Assembly (NCBI GenBank): GCA_905182495.1
Contig: CAJJBU010000017.1
Location: forward strand, 107,901 to 171,900
Direction: 5' to 3'
DNA: 64,000 bases
DNA from: Flavobacteriales bacterium UBA952
Lineage (GTDB): Bacteria > Bacteroidota > Bacteroidia > Flavobacteriales_D > Crocinitomicaceae
The notes beneath the pieces were generated by a model, which had not been told where the DNA came from, ran no database searches, and was given only the letters and a program-made list of their open reading frames with translations. Positions 25,609 to 35,594 of the stretch are shown piece after piece. Each line of letters starts with the position of its first letter. Within the stretch, counting starts at the first letter, position 1. A program made the position numbers and the translations under genes.

Positions 25609-26892
25609 CTTTCTAAGAAACTTATTGAACAATAAGGACAATTTTTCAAAGGATTGAAAAGAAAGCGCGTCATAGGTATCATAAATGTCGTGGTAGTTTT
25701 TATTTCTCCCCATCGTATAAACAAAAAAGGAGGTAATCCCTTTTTCTGTAAAAAAATAATGGTCAGAATTTGCAGCTTTACCACGGGCCTTTACAACAGG
25801 AACTGCTTTTAGTTTCTTGTTTAATTTCTGAAGCTTCCGAAATTCTTTTTTAAAGACGCTTCCATTAACAGCAGTGATGCCTTCCTCGCCGCTGCCCATT
25901 ATATCCAGATTTAATAAAAAACGGACTTTATCTAAATCAAACAAAGGGTTTTCTGATAGGTACTTTGAGCCCAGTAATCCGATCTCCTCACCCGCAAAAG
26001 CAACGAGAATCGTGTTGTATTTTTTCAAAGGAGTTTGTTTAATGAGCACCCCAAGCTGAAGCATCATGGCTACCCCACTTGCATTGTCATTCCCACCTGG
26101 GAAGTACGTTTCAGAGCCAAGTCTCCCTAGATGATCGTAGTGCGCGGTTAACAGGATCGTACCTTTTGCTTTTTTTCTTGATGGTATAAATCCAAGAACA
26201 TTATTCGCTGTGTGCGGCGCCAAGTAAACATTATGAAGATGTATTTCGACCTTCAGACCTTTAATATTATTTTGAAATAAAGGAGCTTTCATTTGAAGGT
26301 ATAGATGCTCATTTTTCAGAGATGTCACTGACCATGTGAATTTGTTGGAAACGGCTTCTATAACATGGTTTTTTCTTGCGTATTCTCGAATGAGGTAGCT
26401 AATTTCTCGTGTACTATCTGATGAATAGACACTATTGTCGATCACTAAAATATCTTCCGTTTGTAAATGGAGCTTCTCTAAAATGTTAAGCCCTTTCATC
26501 TCTATAAAATTCTTTCCTGAAATAAAATGAACATTAAACAATTTTGGTGCACAGTGGCTAGGGTCACATGAACCTCCTGAAATTGGGGCTACAATAAAGT
26601 CTTTGCCAGGGATCAATTTGTTTCCACCAAGGAAAACTGAACAGGTATCGGGGAAGGTATTGACCTTAAAATCAAAGGGCTGAAAATACCCAGTCGATAG
26701 GGAATCTAAACCCAGTCTGTTCAATTGCTGAGCGATAAATACGGCAGCGATAGAATCACCGCTATTTACATAGCCTCTTCCTTGAAATTCAGGCGAACAC
26801 ATTTTTTCAGTGAATTGTTTATAGTCAAAATCAGCTTGTGAATAAAGACTTAAGGAAATCGAGATACAAAAAACAAATGAGAGGTGCTTCAT
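25603..26892 (-). CDS. Exported M28 family zinc peptidase
   Basis: A 429-residue protein with a signal peptide (LSFVFCISISLSLYSQA). The peptidase domain is in the C-terminal half, with the two-zinc ligand set of M28: TAHYDHLG near residue 246 (His, Asp), PGGNDNASGVAMM near residue 261 (Asp), FAGEEIGLLGS near residue 294 (catalytic Glu and Glu ligand), LNLDIMG near residue 324 (Asp) and the last His in ANSDHYFF near residue 380. A PA-like insert may lie between. It is likely an aminopeptidase acting in the periplasm or outside. It lies alone between convergent and divergent neighbours. Confidence 0.9.
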   Translation of the reverse strand: MKHLSFVFCISISLSLYSQADFDYKQFTEKMCSPEFQGRGYVNSGDSIAAVFIAQQLNRLGLDSLSTGYFQPFDFKVNTFPDTCSVFLGGNKLIPGKDFIVAPISGGSCDPSHCAPKLFNVHFISGKNFIEMKGLNILEKLHLQTEDILVIDNSVYSSDSTREISYLIREYARKNHVIEAVSNKFTWSVTSLKNEHLYLQMKAPLFQNNIKGLKVEIHLHNVYLAPHTANNVLGFIPSRKKAKGTILLTAHYDHLGRLGSETYFPGGNDNASGVAMMLQLGVLIKQTPLKKYNTILVAFAGEEIGLLGSKYLSENPLFDLDKVRFLLNLDIMGSGEEGITAVNGSVFKKEFRKLQKLNKKLKAVPVVKARGKAANSDHYFFTEKGITSFFVYTMGRNKNYHDIYDTYDALSFQSFEKLSLLFNKFLRKL

Positions 26893-27052
26893 CTTTTAAG
26901 GGCTTACATTTTCGACTAATTTACATTAAATCTCTTGTGTTTTTGATAGTTAATCGGCACTTTCTTTACATAAAAGTTGTTATCTTGCCCACAATCTTTT
27001 TTAGAGCTTTTTTCCCTTAGGTTGAGTTGCTCCGATGAATCAATAAATACAT

Positions 27053-27628
27053 ATGTTTTTAGAACAATTCCCTTTACAGAATAGATCAAATGGCTGGATT
27101 GAGGTGATCTGCGGGTCGATGTTTTCGGGTAAAACAGAGGAGCTTATTCGGAGGCTGAGACGTGCTGAGTTTGCCCACCAAGAGCTTATTTTGTTTAAAC
27201 CCGTGATTGATAAGCGTTACAGCGATAAAAATGTGGTAAGTCATCAGGGGACAGAATTTAATGCGGTTTTGATTCAGGAATCAAGTGAAATTCTTGTTGA
27301 GGTTAAGAATCAAAAAGTAGTCGCAATTGATGAAGCTCAGTTCTTTGATGATGGACTGGTTGCCGTGGTTTCTGAATTGGCGTCCCGAGGAATTAGGGTT
27401 ATTCTTGCAGGGTTAGATATGGATTATAAGGGGGTTCCTTTTGGGCCGATGCCTTCATTACTTGCTTCTGCTGAGTATGTGACAAAGGTGCATGCGATTT
27501 GTGTTTCCTGTGGTAATCTCGCACAATTCTCGAATAGGTTAGTCGCGGAAACGGATCAAGTAATGCTAGGTGCTGTAGAAGAATATAGGCCGCTTTGTCG
27601 TTCTTGTTTTAATAAATCCTTGTTGTGA
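27053..27628 (+). CDS. tdk: Thymidine kinase (type II, TK1-like)
   Basis: A 191-residue thymidine kinase. The P-loop GSMFSGKTEELIRRL lies near residue 22, the DEAQFF motif with the catalytic Glu near residue 93, and the zinc lid has CVSC near residue 148 and CRSC near residue 183. The enzyme salvages thymidine to dTMP. Its TGA stop overlaps the GTG start of murF-alr by 4 bases, a coupling seen in many Bacteroidota. The 160-base gap upstream holds no gene; a weak TATCTTGC at 26981 may be its promoter. Confidence 0.95.
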   Translation: MFLEQFPLQNRSNGWIEVICGSMFSGKTEELIRRLRRAEFAHQELILFKPVIDKRYSDKNVVSHQGTEFNAVLIQESSEILVEVKNQKVVAIDEAQFFDDGLVAVVSELASRGIRVILAGLDMDYKGVPFGPMPSLLASAEYVTKVHAICVSCGNLAQFSNRLVAETDQVMLGAVEEYRPLCRSCFNKSLL

Positions 27629-29910
27629 ACCTTCAATTGAGCCTTGGGCATTTTTCTGAAGTTTTTAAATCTAGACCGCAGGGTTTCTCTGTTGAGACCA
27701 TTCTAAATGAGGCGATTTATGACACCAGGAATTTAAATAATGGCAGCGATAAAATTTTCTTCGCCCTACACGGTAAGTTCCGCAGCGGATTTAGTTTTAT
27801 TGATGCTGCATATGCTAAGGGGGTTCGTGTTTTTGTTGTTGATAAAGAGGTCCTTCATCAAAAGGAAGATGCCTGCTACTTTGTCGTAGATGATACCCTT
27901 GAAGCCTTGATGCAATTGGCAACTTGGCATAGAAGTCGGTTTAAAATACCTGTTTTCGCTATCGTAGGAACCCATGGAAAAACCACGGTGAAGGAATGGT
28001 TAGGCAACTTTATCAAAGAAAAGTATCAGCTCGTTAAGTCCCCCAAAAGTTACAATTCAAAGCAAGGGGTTGCACTCTCAATCCTAGAGCTGCATTCCAA
28101 AGCCTCTTTCAGTATATTTGAAGTTTCAATTACGCACCCCAAAGAGGGCGCCCTTATTAAAGCGATGCTTAAGCCAACACATGGGGCAATTTGTCACGTT
28201 GGAGATAAATACAATGAAAACTTTTCTTCTGCTTCTGAAAAACTCGAAGAATATAGCCAATTACTTTCGGATTGCGAACTCGTTTTTTTTATTGAAGACC
28301 CTATTATTAGTAGTGGTATAAACTCCGAATTGACCACAAAAGTTATTTCGACAAGCATCTTTTCAGAAGAATTAGCCACATTGGACTTCAATGAAGATTT
28401 AAAGAAAAAAAACACTTCCTTAGCCTTGGGTATAGCACGCTATTTTGGGGTCGTAATTCCAAAAGAACGTATTGAAATCAGGGATGTCGCGATGCGCTTA
28501 GAAACTTTTGAGGGAATTCAAAACTCTTTAATCATCAATGATACTTATAGTCTAGATCTTGAGTCTTTGGAAGCAGCATTACAATATCAAATAGCCATTG
28601 CTAAAGGCAAGAAAAGGGTCGTTTTGCTCCCTGAGGAGCATGGCATATCGCAACCGGAGCTATTAAAGGTCTTAAATCGCTATGCGCCAGACGCTTATTA
28701 TTTTATTTCAGAATCCTACAAATTAGAGGCGTCTATAGAAAACAACGTTATTCTATTGAAGGGGAATAAGCAATCATGGATGGGTAAGATGGCCAATAAC
28801 CTAAAGGTAAAACACCATCGAACGAAAATTAATGTCAACTTGAGTGCATTGCGCAAGAACATTCATCTTTTAAAGGACCGAATTCCTTCAGATACGAAAA
28901 TCCTCGTAATGGTTAAGGCTAATGCTTACGGTACAGGCCTTGCTAAAACAGGCCCATATATTGATCAGTTGGGTGTTGATTATCTAGGTGTCGCTTATAC
29001 TGATGAAGGGGTGCAATTGAGACAACAAGGCGTTAAGTGTCCGATTCTTGTGATGAGCCCTGGCATAGATGATTTTCATGATTGTATAGAATACATGCTT
29101 GAACCAACGATTTTTTCACTCAGATTGCTTGATGATTTTATAAAAGAGCTGATTTCACGAAAGATAGAGGGGTTCCCTGTTCATTTGAAAATTGATTCGG
29201 GGATGAAGCGCTTGGGTCTTGACCCTAAAGAAATACCTGATTTTATTGATATTCTTCTTTCCCAACCTGAAATTCATTTGAAAGGCGTCTATTCTCACTT
29301 TGCTGAATCTGATAGTAATGATGAGGTATTTACCCAACAACAATTTGATCTTTTTCAAAAGAGCTGTGAACTGATTAAACAACTAGTGCCTCGACCTTTT
29401 TTATGTCATATTGCCAATTCTTCTGCGATCTTAAATCATCCCAAAACTTCTCTTGATATGGTTCGGATGGGTATAGTAGCTTATGGGGTGTCAGACCACC
29501 CGGCACTTATTAAACAGCTTTTACCTGTTATTGAATGGAGCAGTCAAGTTGTTCAAGTAAGAAAACTAAACAAGGGTGATTCTGTAGGTTACAATCGCGA
29601 GTTTATTGCTCCGATTTCAATGTCAATAGGAATCATCCCTGTGGGCTACGCTGATGGATTTAGAAGGTCTTTAAGTCATGGCGCGGGGGCTGTTTATATA
29701 AGAGGGGAAAAATGCGAGACCGTTGGGAATGTTTGTATGGATATGATTATGGTGAATATCACTGGATTAGAGATACAAGATAATGAACCGGTGGAGATTA
29801 TTGGCAAACAACAATCCCTAATGGACTTTTCGCGACAATTAAATACGATTCCTTATGAAGTTTTAACCTCATTATCCTTGCGTGTGCACAGAAATTATGT
29901 TGTAAATTAG
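27625..29910 (+). CDS. Bifunctional MurF-like ligase / alanine racemase
   Basis: A 761-residue fusion starting at GTG. Residues 1 to about 390 are MurF-like with the ATP loop GTHGKTTVKEW near residue 114 and SYNSKQGVALS near residue 143. From about residue 396 comes a PLP-dependent alanine racemase: VMVKANAYGTG with the PLP Lys near residue 431, GVYSHFAESD near residue 554, and the C-terminal catalytic-Tyr region VGYNREF and CMDMIMV. The fusion couples D-Ala production to D-Ala-D-Ala ligation onto UDP-MurNAc-tripeptide. The MurF half is shorter than usual, and the usual NIGxAHxE segment reads CHVGDKYNE, so its ligase activity is uncertain. Confidence 0.88.
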   Translation: MNLQLSLGHFSEVFKSRPQGFSVETILNEAIYDTRNLNNGSDKIFFALHGKFRSGFSFIDAAYAKGVRVFVVDKEVLHQKEDACYFVVDDTLEALMQLATWHRSRFKIPVFAIVGTHGKTTVKEWLGNFIKEKYQLVKSPKSYNSKQGVALSILELHSKASFSIFEVSITHPKEGALIKAMLKPTHGAICHVGDKYNENFSSASEKLEEYSQLLSDCELVFFIEDPIISSGINSELTTKVISTSIFSEELATLDFNEDLKKKNTSLALGIARYFGVVIPKERIEIRDVAMRLETFEGIQNSLIINDTYSLDLESLEAALQYQIAIAKGKKRVVLLPEEHGISQPELLKVLNRYAPDAYYFISESYKLEASIENNVILLKGNKQSWMGKMANNLKVKHHRTKINVNLSALRKNIHLLKDRIPSDTKILVMVKANAYGTGLAKTGPYIDQLGVDYLGVAYTDEGVQLRQQGVKCPILVMSPGIDDFHDCIEYMLEPTIFSLRLLDDFIKELISRKIEGFPVHLKIDSGMKRLGLDPKEIPDFIDILLSQPEIHLKGVYSHFAESDSNDEVFTQQQFDLFQKSCELIKQLVPRPFLCHIANSSAILNHPKTSLDMVRMGIVAYGVSDHPALIKQLLPVIEWSSQVVQVRKLNKGDSVGYNREFIAPISMSIGIIPVGYADGFRRSLSHGAGAVYIRGEKCETVGNVCMDMIMVNITGLEIQDNEPVEIIGKQQSLMDFSRQLNTIPYEVLTSLSLRVHRNYVVN

Positions 29911-29929
29911 CAGTGTTAAAATATTCGTC

Positions 29930-31120
29930 ATGAAATTACTTTTATCGGCATGCCTTTCGGCATTTATACTGTGTTTTTCTTTTGATTCATATAGTCAAGT
30001 GGTTGAGGCAGACACTACCCTGCGATTAATTGAGAAAATTGACGGAACCAAATACATAGCAAAAATCCTTAGTGACGATGCCAGAGAACTGCTAATTGAA
30101 ACGGAATCTATTGGCCGAATTTATATTTTGAAATCGGATGTGAAAAGAATCACCATGATTGAGGATAAAACCAAGATTATAAATGGCGAATTTCGAGAGG
30201 ACAGCCCGTTTTCTACGCGTTATGCGTTTACAAATAATGCCTTGCCGATTAAGAAAAATGAGCATTATGCTATGGTCAATCTTTTCGGTCCAGAAGTACA
30301 TTTTGCCGTTTCTGATCAATTAAACATTGGGGTTATGACGACTTGGATAGGCAGCCCATTGGTAGCTGTCGGTAAATACACCATTCCTACGGCAAATGAG
30401 AAGTTAAATTTTTCAATTGCTTCCATGATTGGTACAAGCGGGTATTTAAATCAATTTAGGGGCTTTGGTGGTCTGCATTGGGCAACGATGACTTTTGGAG
30501 ACAGAAAAAATAACCTTAGTATCTCTGGTGGTTTTGGCTATTTTAATGCCGGAAATCGAAATGAGACTTGGGATGAAGGAGGTTTTTCTGTTAGCTATGG
30601 CGCCAGAAATCAAGACGTTGTCGGAAATTATACAACTACAAATGGACAATGGAGTACCTATACAGATTATCAATACGACCCTGTAACAGATGTTTTTACG
30701 GCGGTAACCTTTGATTATTATGACTATGATACACCTTACGTTCCAAGGGAAAAGGTCAGAAATACATTTAAAGCACCTATACTTTCCCTTGCAGGAATAA
30801 GACAGTTGACAAATAAGACGAGCTTGTTTTTTGATTCAATGATTGCCTTTGGTGTTTCTGACTTCACTACTACTAACCGTTCAGGTGGCAGAGAATACAT
30901 CTATGATGAAGTTGGTAATGTTATAGAAGTCACGAGCAGTCCTAAAATTATTTCGGTCAAAAAAAGCAGTCCTGTAGCGCTTTATTTTATGCCGGGAATG
31001 CGTTTTCAAAAAAATGACCAACGGGCTTTTCAAATTGCAATCGCAGGCATTACAGTTTGGAACGATGGGGAGGTCTCAGCATTTCCTTTGCCATTGATCT
31101 CATGGTTTTTTAAATTTTAA
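29930..31120 (+). CDS. Exported beta-rich protein of unknown function
   Basis: A 396-residue protein with a signal peptide (LLLSACLSAFILCFSFDSYSQ). The N-terminal part (about residues 30-75) reads IEKIDGTKYIAKILSDDARELLIETESIGRIYILKSDV, a small beta module also seen ahead of outer-membrane barrels in Bacteroidota. The rest alternates polar and aromatic residues in strand-like segments and ends with FPLPLISWFFKF, a plausible C-terminal barrel strand. I do not recognise a named family. It sits 19 bases after murF-alr and 50 before ferritin. Confidence 0.6.
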   Translation: MKLLLSACLSAFILCFSFDSYSQVVEADTTLRLIEKIDGTKYIAKILSDDARELLIETESIGRIYILKSDVKRITMIEDKTKIINGEFREDSPFSTRYAFTNNALPIKKNEHYAMVNLFGPEVHFAVSDQLNIGVMTTWIGSPLVAVGKYTIPTANEKLNFSIASMIGTSGYLNQFRGFGGLHWATMTFGDRKNNLSISGGFGYFNAGNRNETWDEGGFSVSYGARNQDVVGNYTTTNGQWSTYTDYQYDPVTDVFTAVTFDYYDYDTPYVPREKVRNTFKAPILSLAGIRQLTNKTSLFFDSMIAFGVSDFTTTNRSGGREYIYDEVGNVIEVTSSPKIISVKKSSPVALYFMPGMRFQKNDQRAFQIAIAGITVWNDGEVSAFPLPLISWFFKF

Positions 31121-31128
31121 TACTTAAC

Positions 31129-31154
31129 TTTTCCTAACTTAAATGGTTAGAAAA
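31129..31154. promoter_or_regulatory. Inverted repeat upstream of ferritin
   Basis: TTTTCCTAAC and GTTAGAAAA form an imperfect inverted repeat (CTAAC/GTTAG plus TTTT/AAAA, one bulged C) between the preceding gene and ferritin. It may be an operator or a weak terminator; it is not a recognisable Fur box. Confidence 0.3.
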
Positions 31155-31170
31155 ATAAATATCCCCAATT

Positions 31171-31692
31171 ATGAATAAAAGAGTTGAAGCCGCGTTAAAC
31201 GATCAAATTAAAAAAGAGGCATCTTCCTCACAATTCTATTTAGCCATGGCATCATGGGCTGAATCGAATGGCTTGAATGGCACGGCCAATTTCATGTATA
31301 CGCATTCAGATGAAGAGCGCTTTCACATGTTGAAACTTGTGAAGTTTGTGAATGAAAGAGGAGGACGTGCAGAAATCCCTCAGTTAGAACAACCACCGCA
31401 AGAGTATAAGAACTTGAAAAATGTTTTTGAATCCTTGTTGGCGCATGAAATAGGGGTAACGGAAAGCATTAATAATTTGGTGGATATCTGTCTGCAAGAA
31501 AAAGATTATACAACCCATAACTTTGTTCAATGGTATGTTTCGGAACAACTAGAAGAAGAGGCTTTAGCAAGAACGGTATTAGATAAGCTCAATTTAATTG
31601 GTTCAGATTCGGGAGGAATGTACATGTTTGACCGAGATATGGAAAATTCTTTGATTCAGGCAAATAACATAGATAATTCTTCTCAAAACTAG
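31171..31692 (+). CDS. Ferritin
   Basis: A 173-residue four-helix-bundle ferritin. Ferroxidase ligands are visible: Glu in the first helix (KKEASSSQFYLAMASWAE near residue 13-30), SDEERFHMLK near residue 47-55 (Glu and His), Glu in HEIGVTESIN near residue 92, and Gln/Glu in VQWYVSEQLEEE near residue 122-131. No haem Met pattern of bacterioferritin is seen. It oxidises and stores iron in the cytoplasm and relates functionally to the suf and superoxide dismutase genes elsewhere in the window. Confidence 0.94.
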   Translation: MNKRVEAALNDQIKKEASSSQFYLAMASWAESNGLNGTANFMYTHSDEERFHMLKLVKFVNERGGRAEIPQLEQPPQEYKNLKNVFESLLAHEIGVTESINNLVDICLQEKDYTTHNFVQWYVSEQLEEEALARTVLDKLNLIGSDSGGMYMFDRDMENSLIQANNIDNSSQN

Positions 31693-31703
31693 TCCTTTAC
31701 TAT

Positions 31704-34700
31704 TTGAAAATACTACTATTTCTCATTGCGCTTATTCCATTTTTTAGTGGTTCACAATCCGTATACCGGTTTAACAATTACACAATTAATAATGGCTTAT
31801 CACAGAGTTCTGTAAATACTATTTTACAGGATGAAAACAGTGCTTTATGGATAGGTACTCAAGATGGTCTAAATCGATTTGACGGTGCGAAATTTGAGGT
31901 GTTCAATTCAGATGAGATTGATGGGATCGACGATCCTTTTATTACGAGTTCCGTAAAAACTAGTGATGGCAAACTTTGGTTTGGAACTAAAAATGGTCTG
32001 ACGGTTTATGATCTAGACACAGAATCATTTAGGACACATTCTCCCAACAATAAAAAGGACCTAGATATCACTTCTTTATCAATTGGGAACTCTGAAGAGA
32101 TTTGGATTTCGACTGCGAATCAGGGGCTATTAAAGTTTAATCCCCAAAGTAAAGTTTTTGTGTCTGTCGATTGGGGAAATAGCGCTAAGGATATCTATTC
32201 GGTTACTTTATTTGATGACTTATTAATCATTAGGACGAGTACTCAAGGGCTCTACCTTTATAATGTTGCAAATAAAACAGCAAAGAGAATTCGAACAGAT
32301 GTTCTTGGTTTTTCTGATTTTGAAATTTTGGATATTTCAGTTGCCTCAGACAATCAAATTTATTTAGGTTCAAATTACGGCGTATTTCAATTGGATTATC
32401 GTTCAAATTGCCTGATTCGAAAGTTCCAAGGTTACCCTAAATTACTTACCTCTCAAGTCATTGACATTTGTCTTTCTCAGGGACAATGGTTTTTTGCCAC
32501 CTCTGACAATGGCCTTTTAACAATTGATGATGAAGGGGAGCTAATTAACAGTACCCAGGATATGTTTCAGAAGAGGGCATTGATGTACGACAACCTAAAT
32601 GTTCTTTTTGAGGATAGACACAAGAAGATATGGATTGGAAGTGACAGAGGGGTCTCTAGTTTTGACCCTAAATACTCGGGATTTATTGGCGTTGGTCCAG
32701 GGGCGAATCCGAAGGAAAGTCTTCCCTCTCCCAATGTCTGGACATTTTCAGAAGATAAAAGCGGAAAATACCTTAATGTAGGTACAGACCTTGGGATTTC
32801 AAGGTTGAATAGAAACACAGGGCTTTTTTCGCATTTTAACCGTTGGAGCAATGACAAGAATTCTAAGGAGGCCAAACACAATGTCCTTTCTTCATTTTGT
32901 GTAGATTCAAATCAAATTTTAGTTGGATTTATTGATGGTCTTTTTAGGTTAGATATCATTAATGATTCTAGTCATAAGTATACCCGTTTGGAATATGTGA
33001 ACCCGCTATTACTTTCAAAGTACAATCGAATATATGGGATTGAACGTGAAAGTGAGGACACTTATTTTTTGGCAACGAAAGGCGCTGTTTTTCTTTATAA
33101 CGTTAAAACGGGAAAGGCACAACGCTTTGAACACAATGTAAACCGTCCAAAGGAGTCTCTTTCGCCTGGAATCTGTCGTGTTATTTATAAAGATCGAAAG
33201 GGTCGAATATGGTTTGCCACAAATTCTGGAGGGATCAATGAATTGGTCGTTAACGAATATGGTAATTATTCGATTAAACCCCACCCGATCAATAAAAAAA
33301 TAAGAGCGGTTTGTAAAGGCTACGGAACAACTTTATGCGATGATGAAAAGGGAAACCTGTATATGGGCACCTATGGTTCTGGGATGGTATATATTGATTT
33401 TGTTTCTGAAAAAATAAAGGTGATTAACAAAAAACGGGGTCTTCCAAATAATATTATTTATGGAGTTATCAATGATGGGAATGAAATTTGGGTAAGTACC
33501 AATAAGGGAATTGCTTCCTATAACCCGATCAGCTCTGAGATCAAATCCTATTTAGAAGTTCACGGGTTGGTTAGTAATGAATTTAATAGCAATGCTTATT
33601 TTAATTCGAAAACAGGGGAGTTGTTTTTCGGTTCCATATATGGCTATAATGTGTTTAGACCTGACCAATTGAATATAGGGGATACTGATCAAGAAGTCAT
33701 TATTACCAAGTTCAAACTGAATAAAGGTTGGTTGAGACCTGGACAAGAAGGATCTCCTTTGAAAATGCCGATCGCCAAAACAAAATTCATAGAGCTTCCT
33801 TATTCGAATAGGAGTTTCACCATCAGGTTTCAAACAAGCGACTTATCAAATCCTGAATTAACCCAATTCAAATATGAGTTAATCGGTACTTCAACAGGAG
33901 AGCAGCCTCTTGAAAACAGGCATGAGTTATCTTTTAATTCTTTATCTCCAGGTGATTACACCTTAAAAATTTACGCAAAATTAGGGGAGGGAAAATGGAG
34001 TTCCGTACCAACAACACTTGAAATTTCAATATTACCTCCTTATTGGGGGACTTGGTGGTTTTGGACATTAGCCGCCTTGATGATTTCCGTGTTTGCCTTT
34101 TTGTTTTTCAAACGTAGAATTGAATCCGAGCGCAGGGAGCAAGTTAAACTGGAAATTAAAGTGACTGAACGGACCCGTGAAATAAGCAATCAAAAATCAA
34201 GAATCGAAGAACAAAGTAAGCTTATTGAAGCTGAAAAGAATAAAGTTCTTGAGCAACAGAAGTTACTTCAGGTAGAAAAGGATAATGCCGAACGGTGGTT
34301 GGCAAATGCGCTACCAGAAGAGGTTGTAAGGGAACTTAAGGTAAATGGAAAAGTAGAGGCGAATGCATTTAATAAAGTAACCGTTATGTTTACGGATGTT
34401 GTTGGCTTCACAAATATTTCTCAAAGAATGCGACCGAGCAGACTGGTTAAGCGTCTTGACGTTTTATTTAGGAGATTTGATGAGTTGGTTCAAGGAAATG
34501 ATCTAGAGAAGATCAAGACGATTGGAGATGCTTATATGTGCGCGGGCGGAATACCGGTTGAAAATTCAATTAACCCGATGAATGCATGTATTGCAGCTTT
34601 GCAGATTCAGAACTATATGTCAAAGCTTAAGTTTGATGCAATTGCAAATCATAGTGATTATTGGGAGCTACGTTTGGGAATTCATACGGGTCCCGTGGTT

Positions 34701-35594
34701 GCTGGTATCATCGGAGACCTGAAATTAGCCTATGATATCTGGGGCCCGACAGTCAACCAGGCGCAACAAATGGAAAAGTATGGCGCTCCTGGGGAGGTTA
34801 CGATTTCGGGTACTACATTTACATTCATTGAGCCCTATTTTGAGTGCGAATACAAAGGGAAGGTGCTAATAAAAGGAGGGATTGAGGTTGATATGTATTC
34901 GGTATTAAAAATAAAACCGGAGCTCTCAAACAAAGGACAGGGTTTGTTTCCAAATGCCAAATTTAGTGAGATTGTACAGTTACATCATTTTAGTTCCATT
35001 AATTACTACAAAACGGAGCATTTTGTTTTGGATTATTTAAAAGAGGGGCTTTCAGATAAGTTGCTTTATCATTCGGTCAATCATTCCATTGATGTTGTTC
35101 ATGCTGTAGAACGTATCGCACTTTCAGAAGGTGTTACAGATGAAGGATTGTTTTTACTTAAAACCGCTGCAATATTGCATGACGCGGGTTTTGTAAAGCA
35201 ATACGAAAACAACGAGAGTATAGGCGCTCAGATGGCCTCGGAATGGTTACCTAACTATGGGTATACAGAACAGCACATAAAGACTATAGTTGAACTAATT
35301 CACGTTACTGCAATACCGCATAAACCTATTAATAAACTACAAGAGATTATCTGTGATGCTGATTTAGACTATTTAGGGAGGGATGATTTTGAGGAGATTT
35401 CTAATAGATTAAGACTTGAGTTAAGGAGAATGGAGAAAATCGATAGTGATCGTGGTTGGGATAAAATTCAAATTAGTTTTCTAAAAACACACAAGTACTT
35501 TACCAAGACATCCATAGTCGCAAGAAGAAAGAAGAAACGAGAAAATCTAAAAAAGGTAATTAAAAGATTAGACGACGACGAGTATGTTGATTAA
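31704..35594 (+). CDS. Propeller sensor with class III cyclase and HD domains
   Basis: A 1296-residue protein from a TTG start, with signal peptide and a periplasmic two-component-type beta propeller (about residues 20-650; repeated LWIGTQDGLNRFD, IWIGSDRGVSSFD motifs), a Y_Y_Y domain (about 690-765), a membrane helix (780-800), a coiled coil (800-870) and a class III nucleotidyl cyclase domain (about 890-1075). Metal residues D898 and D942 are present; K938 and D1011 fit ATP specificity. The transition-state Asn is N1018, but the usual Arg four residues on is Gln1022. Residues about 1110-1240 are an HD domain with ILHDAGF (H1159, D1160). It likely senses an external ligand and makes, and possibly removes, a cyclic nucleotide. 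Confidence 0.85.
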   Translation: MKILLFLIALIPFFSGSQSVYRFNNYTINNGLSQSSVNTILQDENSALWIGTQDGLNRFDGAKFEVFNSDEIDGIDDPFITSSVKTSDGKLWFGTKNGLTVYDLDTESFRTHSPNNKKDLDITSLSIGNSEEIWISTANQGLLKFNPQSKVFVSVDWGNSAKDIYSVTLFDDLLIIRTSTQGLYLYNVANKTAKRIRTDVLGFSDFEILDISVASDNQIYLGSNYGVFQLDYRSNCLIRKFQGYPKLLTSQVIDICLSQGQWFFATSDNGLLTIDDEGELINSTQDMFQKRALMYDNLNVLFEDRHKKIWIGSDRGVSSFDPKYSGFIGVGPGANPKESLPSPNVWTFSEDKSGKYLNVGTDLGISRLNRNTGLFSHFNRWSNDKNSKEAKHNVLSSFCVDSNQILVGFIDGLFRLDIINDSSHKYTRLEYVNPLLLSKYNRIYGIERESEDTYFLATKGAVFLYNVKTGKAQRFEHNVNRPKESLSPGICRVIYKDRKGRIWFATNSGGINELVVNEYGNYSIKPHPINKKIRAVCKGYGTTLCDDEKGNLYMGTYGSGMVYIDFVSEKIKVINKKRGLPNNIIYGVINDGNEIWVSTNKGIASYNPISSEIKSYLEVHGLVSNEFNSNAYFNSKTGELFFGSIYGYNVFRPDQLNIGDTDQEVIITKFKLNKGWLRPGQEGSPLKMPIAKTKFIELPYSNRSFTIRFQTSDLSNPELTQFKYELIGTSTGEQPLENRHELSFNSLSPGDYTLKIYAKLGEGKWSSVPTTLEISILPPYWGTWWFWTLAALMISVFAFLFFKRRIESERREQVKLEIKVTERTREISNQKSRIEEQSKLIEAEKNKVLEQQKLLQVEKDNAERWLANALPEEVVRELKVNGKVEANAFNKVTVMFTDVVGFTNISQRMRPSRLVKRLDVLFRRFDELVQGNDLEKIKTIGDAYMCAGGIPVENSINPMNACIAALQIQNYMSKLKFDAIANHSDYWELRLGIHTGPVVAGIIGDLKLAYDIWGPTVNQAQQMEKYGAPGEVTISGTTFTFIEPYFECEYKGKVLIKGGIEVDMYSVLKIKPELSNKGQGLFPNAKFSEIVQLHHFSSINYYKTEHFVLDYLKEGLSDKLLYHSVNHSIDVVHAVERIALSEGVTDEGLFLLKTAAILHDAGFVKQYENNESIGAQMASEWLPNYGYTEQHIKTIVELIHVTAIPHKPINKLQEIICDADLDYLGRDDFEEISNRLRLELRRMEKIDSDRGWDKIQISFLKTHKYFTKTSIVARRKKKRENLKKVIKRLDDDEYVD

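Noticed and set aside
31129..31154. Fur box or iron-responsive operator ahead of ferritin
   Set aside because: The inverted repeat does not resemble the Fur consensus, so only a neutral inverted-repeat label is kept.
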